Source: Leucosporidium creatinivorum (taxonomy: Eukaryota; Basidiomycota; Microbotryomycetes; Leucosporidiales; Leucosporidiaceae). Taken from it: DNA of 64,000 bases. Shown in pieces: positions 44,783 through 53,682 of this stretch. How positions within the stretch are numbered: position 1 is the stretch's first letter; every line of letters starts with the position of its first letter. The notes beneath the pieces are model-generated. The model saw only the letters and a program-made list of their open reading frames with translations, made no database searches and was not told the origin of the DNA. Both the position numbers and the translations under genes were made by a program. The stretch covers positions 186,001-250,000 of the forward strand of contig BCKL01000015.1 in assembly GCA_001600635.1 (NCBI GenBank), written 5' to 3'.

Positions 44783-47657
44783 CTACTTCAAACCCATCGC
44801 CTTTCTCCTCACCCACCGCTCCTCGAACTGCATCCTCTCCATCAACCTTCGGTGAAACGTCCTCTCCCCTCGATTCCTGAACGCCTTCAAGATCGTCCGG
44901 TACGCCGGCCGGCGAAACATCTTGAACTGCTCGGGCGTGGGGATGGGCTGCTCGTCGACGGTGAGGCCTCGGAGGGTGGCAGGAGGAGACGAAGAGCGAG
45001 TGGATTCGAAGATGGACGTGGCGGCGGGCTCGAGGTCGATGTTCAGGGATTGACGAGCGAGCTTGACGAGTGTGGCGGAAGTGATCTCGCGGGGCCAGCG
45101 AGTGAGAGACTTGAGGACGATGTTGGGGAGGATGTCGATCATGTCCTCGCGTTGGTCCTGGTCCTCCTCGTGGTCCCTCCTCCTTCCTTCACGACGCCGC
45201 AGCATCATCCCCTCCCCTCTCGCCAACTCGCCCCTCATCTCCCTCATCTGCTTCCTCCCATAACTCGAGGTCCTCGGCCCCCGCTCCGAGCTCTCCAGAA
45301 ATCGTCCCAGCACAATTGCTCTCGTCGCTTCGTCGACCTTCTCTCCCATCAGCTTCCCCTTCAACTTTCTCCACTCCTCCCCGTTCAACCCATCGCGCAA
45401 TCCCTCCTCTTCCGCCTCCCTCCACTGCCTCGCCACATGCCTCCTCCACGCCCGTTCCCCACTAGCCGCGCTGGACAGCTTCAATAGCTTGTTCGAAAGC
45501 TTGAGCGACCGAGGGATCTCGAGCTTCTGCAAGAGGAGGAGATCCTCCTGCGCCATTGCGAGCGCCTCCTTCGCTCGACGGCGGTTCGTCTCGCGCGTCG
45601 TGTGTCCCACTTGGCTCGGCGTCATCCCTCCTCCTGAGCCCATCTTCTTGAGGCCCGAGAAGCGAGCTTCCCAAGCCTCGACCTCGGGCTGGATCTCCTC
45701 GGCGGCCCAGCGCTCTTGCAGCTCGGTCCAAGCAAAATTGGCGGTGCGTCCATGATGAGAGCACAGGAGAGGGTAGTAGTGGTCGATGGAGCGGAGATGG
45801 CGAGGTATGAGCGAGATGATCTTGTAGGCGGGAGAGGGGTGTCGAGCGTCAATGAGGGCGGCGAGAACCGAGGGGAGGAAGTCGGGAGAGAAGTAAGAGT
45901 GACCGTCGGGGAGGCGGAGAGTAGCGAGGATGAGTGAGGTGAGGAACGGCTCGAGGGGAATGTCGACGCCAAAGCCTTCCGCGAGCAGTTGGCTCGTCCG
46001 CTCGATGAGAGCGAGGTCGAGCTCCTCCGGCGAGAACGTCTGGCACATCTCGGTCGTGGCGTCTACCAGCGTCTCAGCAAGGAACCGAACGAGATCTCGG
46101 TTTTGTCGCCAATCCTCGTCGATGGAGGCGGCTTCCAAGACGGCGAGAGCGAGGGATTGACGCTCGCGAGGAGGGAGGGCCGAGTCGATGAGGAGGCGAG
46201 TGACGATATCGGTGGAGCGTGCTTCGAGGGCAAGAAGGCCGACTTGGAGAAGGAGGGCGGGTGGAGGGGCTGGTAGAGAGGAGGAAGGGGAGGCCAGCCG
46301 GGAAGCCACCGAGGTGATTCGCCGTTGGCGCACGCTAGGCGAGAGCGATTCGGCGAGGGGAGAGTCGAGGAGTTCGAGGAAGGTCTGAAGGATGGTGAGA
46401 TGGGCCTCGGGGGTGACGGGCGATGAGGTGGAGGATGGTCCGGAGGGTCGGCACGCGGCGTAGGCTTTCCAAGCCCAATCGTTGAGCTTGAGCCGGGCAT
46501 CACCGAGAGGTCCTCTGTTCAGTGCGTCGGAGGTCGACGGCACCTGGGGATTGGCGAAGGCGAGAACGGCGAGCACCGTCCAATGATCGGGCTTAAGGCC
46601 GCGCTTGTCGAATCGGGTGAGGAGGGATCGGACGTCCTCGAGGTCCGCCTCGCGCTGCTGTAGCAGAGCCGCCTGTGCCAACCTGCGCTCCTTGGGCGTT
46701 GTTGCCTTCCCCCGATTGACAGACGACTCCGGCTCGACTTCGGCATAGGCGGAGAGAAGGAGATTGAGCGCCGGGACGTCGCCGAGCGCGAACTCGCCCT
46801 CCTTCCTCCTCGTCTCCAGCTCCTCGGTGGCCCACCGCTGTTGAACCACCATATCACCCAAAATCTCCTCCTCCCTTCCATCCTCCACCGCCCTTGCCTT
46901 CCCACCATCGTTCCTCACTCGCTTCCGCATGAGCAATCCCATCGCGCTCGCGCCGAGAAAGATGGCCTGGAGCAGCGCCGCGCTAAGGAGATGAGGGTTG
47001 GCTCGGTCGGCTTGGGGGAGGAATGCGATTGGTGGAGGAGGAGTGGGAGGGTGCTGAGAGTCGCCTTCGTCGTCGTAGAGGATTGGTCGTTGCGAAGCGA
47101 GGAGGGCGGAAGGGGAAGCAGTGGGCGAAAGGCGGTGCGCCGAGCGGACGGATTTGAGGAGGGGTAACGGGGCGGCGGTAGCTGCTAGTCCTTTCGACCG
47201 AGAAGGTCGATGGGCTGATGCTGCTGGCGGAGCTGGGGAAGCGACCGCAGGAGCCGGCGCGTCGAGAGTAACGGCTGTGGAGAGAGATATGAGCTATGGG
47301 AGCAGACATAATAGGTCCGGACTCACCACTGGTAGATGCTACTGCTCCCTCGTACCCTGCATCCCTCTGCTCAGCCAACCGCTCCCTCACAGCCAGGTCG
47401 CAAAATCTCCGTCTTGCTTCGTCTGCAGGGAATTGTTCGGGTGCAGAAGAGCGTGGCCGTGATGGTGTGCTCGATGCTGTTGCTGCTGTAGTCGAATAAG
47501 ACCGCTGCGAGCTGCTCCGCGACGGCTTAGCTGCTACTCGTCGAATTGAGCTGGGAGATGCGCCGGTAGTCGGCCGAGGACGAGCTACAGCCGAGACGAT
47601 GGCTGCTAGCAGGGCGTGTCCATCCTGTAGGTCGATCCCAGCCCGCCGAGCTAGCAT
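44783..47657 (-). CDS. PPR-like mitochondrial protein (tentative)
   Basis: Two exons, 47657-47327 and 47274-44783, about 940 residues. The start region MLARRAGIDLQDGHALLAAI and SIRRVAAKPSRSSSQRSYST has the Arg/Ser bias of a mitochondrial presequence. An in-frame ATG at 47792 would add 45 residues. A Pro-rich linker leads to a hydrophobic stretch, LLSAALLQAIFLGASAMGLL, and then to a helical solenoid. VPALNLLLSAYAEV and LTRFDKRGLKPDHWTVLAVL are pentatricopeptide-like, and many Leu/Ala-rich helical pairs follow to about residue 600. The C-terminus is basic (RRREGRRRDHEED, ERTFHRRLMERMQFEERWVR). Such proteins usually bind mitochondrial transcripts or the mitoribosome. The family is not assigned with certainty. 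The gene is divergent with ERG24. Confidence 0.6.
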
Positions 47658-47868
47658 CCGAGAGTCGAAGCGGAGGCGAGGTAGACGTCGGAGCCGAAGC
47701 GAGCTCTCGCTGCTTGCCTTCGCTTCCGCTCGACCCAGTCGAACGACCAAATCCCAGCTCGTTTTCAGCAGCGCCTCTTTGCTTCCTACCATTCACTCGA
47801 CTCGGCTCTGCTGCCCCAGCACTTCCTGTACCCTTCTACACCTTTAAATCGACGCGTCGAACCATCCC
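47658..47868. promoter_or_regulatory. divergent promoter between the PPR-like gene and ERG24
   Basis: 211 bp separate the chosen start codons (47657 minus strand, 47869 plus strand). The segment CTTTAAATCG at about 47842 is the only A/T-rich element. If the PPR-like protein starts at 47792 instead, the promoter is only 76 bp. Confidence 0.45.
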
Positions 47869-49764
47869 ATGGCCAACTCGAAGGCAGCCTACGTCGCTGC
47901 TCCCAGGTCGACGAGCTATGAATTCGGCGGAACGGCAGGAGCGTTGGGAGTGACTCTGGCTGTACCCTTTTTCTCTTACTGTACGTCTTTCATTCTCCCC
48001 ATCGAAGAGGCTCGAGCTCACGCGCCATCTCCGTTCCCAACTTAGGGCTCACGCTCGCCTGCAGCGAGAATGCCTGCCCCGCTTGGCCCATGTCGAGCTT
48101 CATCGACTTTCACAAGCACGGCATCGAAGCCATGAGCTCGCTCGACTGGTGGAAGGATCTGTGGAGCTGGCAGGCGACCGGAGTCTATTGCGCTTGGTAT
48201 GCCTGGACTGTACTCTGCTGGGCTCTCCTGCCTGGCAAAGAGCTGGAAGGTGTAGAGCTGAGGAACGGCAAAAAGCTCAGCTACACCCATAACGGTCAGT
48301 CCTTGCCTTCGCCGATCTGCGGAAGCCGAGCTAATCCCCTCCCTTCCTTCGCAGCCTTCGCTACCATGGCCCTCACCCTCGCTCTAATCGCCGTCACTAC
48401 CTTCACCCGCGGCGTTGGACCCCTCCTCTACATCGTCAACCACTACACCCAGCTCATCTCGGCCGCCGCCGCCATGTCTGTCGTTCAGGTGAGTGCAAGC
48501 TTCGGCGTTGAGATCGGTCGGTGCTGATCCACGCTCTCGTGAAATAGGCCTGCTTCGTCTACGCTCAAAGTCACCAGTCCGACATCGCCGCTCATTTTGG
48601 GTACAAGAACGCCATCGAGCAGCCGATGCTCGCTCTCGGAGGAAACACCTCGAGCCCTCTCTACAACGTTCGTGCTTCTACCCACTGTCCACGTACTCGG
48701 CGCTGACCTTTCAAACCACAACAGTGGTTCATCGGTCGTGGGCTCAACCCGCGCATCGGCTCGTTCGACATCAAGGCCTTCAACGAGATGCGCCCGGGAC
48801 TCATCCTTTGGGTCGTGATCGACCTCGCTTTCGTCGCCAAGCAGTACCATGACCTCGGCAGGATCACCGATAGTATCATCTTGACCGTCGCCTTCCACTC
48901 GTGGTATGTTCTCGACGCCGAGTGGAACGAGGTGAGTTCGGGTTTTGTTTGGCTCGGAGTTTGAGGTCGGTCGCTGATGCTTTTCGTCTCCCAGCCCGCC
49001 ATCCTCACCACTATGGTTCGTCAAGACCTGTTCCTCTTCTTTCAACCTCCCACGCTAACCCTCCTCCTCGAACAGGACATCACCACCGATGGCTTCGGCT
49101 TCATGCTCGCGGTCGGCGATCTCCTCTGGGTGCCCTTCACCTACTCGACCACCGCTCGCTACCTCGCCCTTCACCCCGTCGACATCGGTCTCCTCGGTAC
49201 CGCCGGCATTCTCGCCGTGCAGCTCGTAGGATACACCATCTTCCGCGGCAGCAACAACGAGAAGAACGAGTTTAGGAAGGGCAACAACCCCAACAGTGAG
49301 TTGCTGAGCTTGAGTCAGAGGAGAAGGATGGAGCTGATGTCGCTCTACTCTTCTACAGACCGCACCTTCCTCCAGACCGAGCGCGGCACCAAGCTTCTCA
49401 CCTCGGGCTGGTGGGGCCTTTCCCGTCACCCCAACTAGTGCGCTCTCTCCTCTTCGCTCTCATCCTGCTCCTCACTAATCCTCCTCTGTCCTCAAACAGC
49501 ATGGGCGACTGGCTCATGTCATGGGCCTGGTGCTTGCCCGCCGGCTTCGCCTCCCCCATCCCTTACTACTATGTCATCTTCTTTGCCATCCTCCTCGTCC
49601 ACCGACAAATGAGGGACGACGAGGCCTGCGCGCACAAGTACAAGAAGGATTGGGAGACGTACAAGAAGTTGGTGCCGTCGCGGTGAGCTTTGGCTTCAGT
49701 TCGCTGCGAGAATTGAGAGCTGATCTTCTGGTTGTTGTGCAGCATCATCCCTTACATCTACTAG
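47869..49764 (+). CDS. ERG24: delta(14)-sterol reductase ERG24
   Basis: Multi-exon gene of about 440 residues starting MANSKAAYVAAPRSTSYEFG. Most of the protein is polytopic membrane segments. The ERG4/ERG24 family signatures are intact: LLYIVNHYTQLISAAAAMS, FFIGRGLNPRIG-type segment (WFIGRGLNPRIGSFDIKAF), GLILWVVIDLAFVAKQYHD, DGFGFMLAVGDLLWVPFTYS, and near the end GWWGLSRHPNYMGDWLMSW and DEACAHKYKKDWETYKKLV, closing with RIIPYIY. The enzyme uses NADPH to reduce the C14=C15 double bond made by lanosterol 14-demethylase, in the endoplasmic reticulum. It is the target of morpholine fungicides. One intron carries the exact TCGGCGCTGACC branch element. It lies about 9 kb from ERG25. Confidence 0.95.
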
Positions 49765-50215
49765 TCGAGCGCGGTTGCAGAAGGCGTGAGAATAGTGATA
49801 TCTATCAAAAGTAATCTAACAGCGCGAGTAACGAGTTTCCTTGCCTTCGCCGAGAAGCGAACTCGGTCGGCTTCTGCAGCTTGCTGGGGTGTACTTTAGG
49901 CTCCGGCGACTGTAGCGGTCAAGTTTTCGGTGTACCGAAATGCTCCCAGTCGATTTTCAGTTGTGCATGAGACTAAGAAATGGCGTTCCGAGCTGCTCGG
50001 CGAAGACGAAATGTAGTCGACTTGTCCTGGTTTCGGTTGTTTCTTACTCGTATTGAAGAACCGCGCTGGGGTGTAGCTCGACCGCTCTGTCTGTGAGCTG
50101 AGGTTGACCCTGCAGAATTTGAGCCGCCAGCCAGCGGAGCGAGCCCCGGGGTGGAAAACCTCGAAGGCCCAGCGGCACTTCTCTGTTTCGCCGTCTCCGT
50201 CGCCTTATCCCAACG
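49765..50215. other. intergenic region upstream of RPL7
   Basis: About 450 bases with no supported gene, holding the 3' flank of ERG24 and the RPL7 promoter. A pyrimidine-rich stretch lies shortly before the RPL7 start, as is common for ribosomal protein genes. No named element was identified. Confidence 0.45.
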
Positions 50216-51905
50216 ATGTCTGCGTTCGTCTAGTCTCCTACATTCGACTCTACACCTCACTACCGACCCCTCGCCCAAGTCTCGACCCGAACGGATGGCA
50301 GGAAGCCGAGAACGGGCAAGGGGAGAGGGAGATGCTGCAGGATTGAGGGGACTACAGACCAAGGGAGAGCAGGGGCGGTAGCTAACCTATGTTCTTGCAC
50401 CTATACAGCACCACCGTCCCCTCCCTTCAGGACGTCCTTGTCCCCGAGACCCTTCTCAAGGTCCGTCGAATGGAATTTGCTCGAGGCTCTCTGCAGGGGG
50501 AACCTCTGCCCCTGTAGTCGAGCCGGCTAGGGGAAACGATAGCTGACGAATTTGTGACATTTTACAGAAGCGCAAGTCGACTGAGAAGACTCGCGAGGAG
50601 AAGAAGACCCTTGCCCTTGAGGCCCGCAAGGTGAGGCCCGATGCGCCGATTGGACCGACCGAATCACTCCCCCATTCGACCTCTCTCGCTCGGTCGGAGC
50701 ACGCTGTTGGATGTGATGCAGCTGGAGTGCATGGGCGGACGAGATGCTGTTGATTGAGCGCGGCGGGAGGCGGGCGAGGGAGCGATTCGAGGGAGACGCA
50801 TACTGGGGGGTCACTTGAGGAGCGATGAGGGACTGTACGAGGTTGCACGGAGGAGGAAATGATGCTTGGGGATGGTATCGTTGCTCGAGTGCAGCGGAGG
50901 GGGAGACCAACGTCAAATCGCCGAGGGGAACGGCTTCGCTGACCCCGCCTCTTCCTTCGCTCCTTACAGGCCCGCAAGGCCAAGCGTCAGGTCATCTTCA
51001 AGCGCGCCGAGCAGTACGTCAACGAGTACAAGAAGTCCGAGCGCGAGGAGATCCGCCTCAGGCGCGCCGCCAAGGCCTCGGGCGACTTCTACGTCCCCGC
51101 TCAGCCCAAGGTCTACTTTGTCATGCGCATCAAGGGGTGAGTTGCTGTCGCTGTACGGTATTCAGAGCGACTCGCTGACCCCGCTGCTGTACCACAGAAT
51201 CAACAACATTGCTCCCAAGCCCCGCAAGATCTTGCAGCTCCTCCGTCTCCTCCAGATCAACAACGGAGTGTTTGTCAGGGTCACCAAGGCTGTCACCCAG
51301 ATGCTCCTCCTCGTTGAGCCCTACATCACCTATGGGTCCGTCTCCCCGTCAGGAACCTCGGCGATTTCGGCTTCGGCGCTGATGCTCTCCCTTCCCTTGA
51401 TCTCCACAGAGAGCCCAACCTTAAGACCGTCCGCGAGCTCGTCTACAAGCGTGGATACGGCAAGATCAACAAGCAGCGCATCCCCCTCTCGTCCAACCAG
51501 GTTATCGAGGAGAACCTCGGACAGCACGGAATCATCTCGATCGAGGTTGGTTTGCTCTCCGTCTCACGCCTCGGGGACTGTACACTGATCGGACGCATCT
51601 GTAGGACATCGTCCACGAGATCTTTACTTGCGGCCCGGCGTTCAAGCAGGTCTCGAAGTAAGTCGCCACCGTTCGCCATCGCCGAGCTCTTTTGCTGACC
51701 TCGGCGCTCTCTTCCGTAGCTTCCTCGCGCCCTTCAAGCTTTCGTGAGAACCCTTTACCCTCGTCACACGATACAAGCTGACCTTTTCCCCCTCAGCAAC
51801 CCCCTCGGCGGAAGCAGGCCTCGCAAGTTCCGCACTTTCATCGAGGGCGGAGAGCTCGGAAAGCGCGAGCAATTCATCAATTCGCTCGTGAGGAAGAGCA
51901 ACTGA
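50216..51905 (+). CDS. RPL7: 60S ribosomal protein L7 (uL30)
   Basis: Intron-rich gene of about 248 residues. Exon 1 is only eight bases (50216-50223), exon 2 is 50409-50460, exon 3 is 50568-50630 and exon 4 begins at 50970. The spliced start reads [20 protein letters not shown] then [13 protein letters not shown], the basic N-terminus of L7. The core follows: [89 protein letters not shown]-type segment ([14 protein letters not shown]), and [20 protein letters not shown] to the end. Universally conserved residues of uL30 are intact. Intron 3 (50631-50969) is by far the longest and contains a possible box C/D snoRNA. In budding yeast RPL7 introns host snR39 and snR59. Confidence 0.95.
50849..50955 (+). 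ncRNA. possible intronic box C/D snoRNA in RPL7 intron 3
   Basis: ATGATGC at 50859-50865 resembles box C (consensus RUGAUGA, one mismatch). CTGA at 50939-50942 resembles box D. GGAGGAGG (50849-50856) can pair over eight positions, one of them G-U, with CCTCTTCC (50948-50955), which would close a terminal stem. The size, about 100 nt, is right. The caution is that CTGAC is also this intron's branch site, so the box D match is expected by chance. The guide sequence was not matched to rRNA. Confidence 0.25.
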
Positions 51906-52200
51906 GCGGGCGCTGGATTCGGTGCTGTTTGCTTGCAATGAGGCGAGAGGTGGCTGTTCAGACTGGGGGCGCTGGAGCCGAGGCTCGGCGAAGGGAGAAA
52001 TGTTCCCGCGAAGCTCATGAGGCGCCTGCCTGCACAGGCACACAGGGTTACTTCTTTACAAGAAGGAAGGCAACTCGAGCTACCTGTACACCACCAACCT
52101 GTGAGAACGCGGAAGAGTAAGCGCGCCCTCGACCTTGCTCTCTCCTCCGTCTCACTACTGCTTGTTCGGGCGGCTCATCACGGAGTCTCGAGGCTGCAGC

Positions 52201-52924
52201 ATGGCCAAGGTGAGCTATCTGCATCATTGTACAGCATTCGCCCCCGCTAACAACTCTACAGGGCGGCTCTCAAGCACGTCCAGCATCTTCCGGCTCGAAA
52301 GGCGGTTTAGCATCCTCCAACTCGCTCGCCGTCGCTCCTCCCGCCTTTCCTACCAACGTAGCGTATCTTACAGCTCCTGCGCCCTCTCCCGGCCTCCCGA
52401 AACCCCTCGCCGCCGTGTATTGCGCTCCCTGCCCTCCTTCGCTCTTCCCCAATCCTCCCCCTCGACTCGCCATCAAAGCACCTACCTCACCACTGTGCGG
52501 TCAAGCAGGTCTTTACAACGCTGGGAACAAAGCCATCCCCCGAGGAGCGTGGATCCGCGACTACCTAGGCGTCGTACATCTCGAGAAGGAGGCCGATCCT
52601 CAATCCGACTACGACCTATCGCTGGAGCGGCATGAAGACGGCGAGGTCGTCGGTACCGACGCTACGAAACGAGGGAACGAAGCTCGCTTCGTCAACGACT
52701 ACCGAGGATGGGCGGAACGGCCGAATGCCGAGTTCCAGCTGAGGAGTTGGGAGGTCAAGGATGGTCAAGGGAAGGTGGTGGGTGTGGGGAGGAGGATGGC
52801 CATTTGGGCAGGGCCGAAGGGGGTGGAGAAGGGGGCCGAGCTCTGCGTGAGCTATGGCAGAGGGTTTTGGTCGGAAAGGCGGAAGGAGGACGAGAAGGGC
52901 CATGATGAAGCGCAAGAGGGATGA
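52201..52924 (+). CDS. small SET-domain protein
   Basis: Two exons: 52201-52209 (ATG GCC AAG only) and 52262-52924, about 223 residues. The first 90 are Pro/Ala/Ser-rich. The rest is the second half of a SET fold: GLYNAGNKAIPRGAWIRDYL, VVGTDATKRGNEARFVNDYR, AEFQLRSWEVK, RRMAIWAGPKGVEKGAELCV then SYGRGFW. GNEARFVND corresponds to the cofactor-binding NHS-type motif (here ND instead of NH) and GAELCVSYG to the closing ELxxxYG with its catalytic Tyr. It lacks pre-SET and post-SET zinc parts. SET proteins transfer methyl groups from S-adenosylmethionine to lysines; the substrate is unknown and the altered NH motif may affect activity. The tail is acidic and lysine-rich. Confidence 0.75.
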
Positions 52925-53682
52925 TGGGGCCCAGAAGGTGAGTTGTGACATGCTCTTTACTATGCTTATCAGCTTGCGCGAGTGCTGACCTCGCCCGCCC
53001 TCGCAGAAGCCACTTCGGCGATGGGGCTGGACCTCCATCTCGGCCAAAGCGACCCCTGCAACGCTCGTGCATCATAACGCCGACAACATTTGGCCACCAT
53101 ATCTCCCCCTTCGTCACCTCACGCCTTCGCAGTAGCACTCCCGCTGAATCCGCTCGACATTTGACGATGGAGGGAGGAAGGCAGGAGTGGTGCATGCGAT
53201 CGCGGTCGTCCAGTCGCGCTGCGTCAGAGTGGCATTCAAGAGGCTGTAGTAAGCTCTATGAGCTCCTGCGTGATCAGCAGAAGGCGATGGTCTGTCGTCC
53301 AAGCTCGCTCTCCTCTCGGCGTCGGCGCTGACATGACACCTTCTGCCTTCGCACAGGTCCCGAGGACAAGTGAAAGCACGAGTCGATGTAACGGAGATTT
53401 TTGACGTGTTCAACATCGCCCAGCGCAGCGCAGGCCGTTTCCTCCCTGGCGGTCAAGTCTGAGCCGAGAGAGGGAACGCCGAGGGAGCGTTTAGAGCAGC
53501 TCGCTCGCAGATTTGATAGCCTACAAGAGAGCAACTCATCTCTCTCTCGATCCTGGGCGACTGCTCCTACACTAGAGCTCGCCAAAATGTCACTTCCCAG
53601 CGGCTCGGCGCGCCTTCACCTTCGCTCCAGCCTCGAGCTCTGACTCTTGCCTTCTTCCAAATCACTCGACTCGCTTCTCACG
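52925..53682 (+). other. spliced non-coding or untranslated region downstream of the SET gene
   Basis: Two sequences with complete plus-strand intron signals occur here without a long frame: 52938-53006 (GTGAGT, GTGCTGACC, CCTCGCAG, 69 nt) and 53290-53356 (GTCTGT, CGGCGCTGACA, TTCGCACAG, 67 nt). Splicing the first extends a frame that starts at ATGATGAAGCGC inside the SET gene's end (about 52902) into a 54-codon reading frame ending at 53131-53133. The region may be a spliced 3' or 5' untranslated region, a small gene, or a non-coding transcript. I cannot assign it. Confidence 0.35.

Noticed and set aside
53114-53416. Minus-strand small gene ending CYCEGVR
   Set aside because: A minus-strand splice could be drawn, but the intron signals in this interval fit the plus strand much better.
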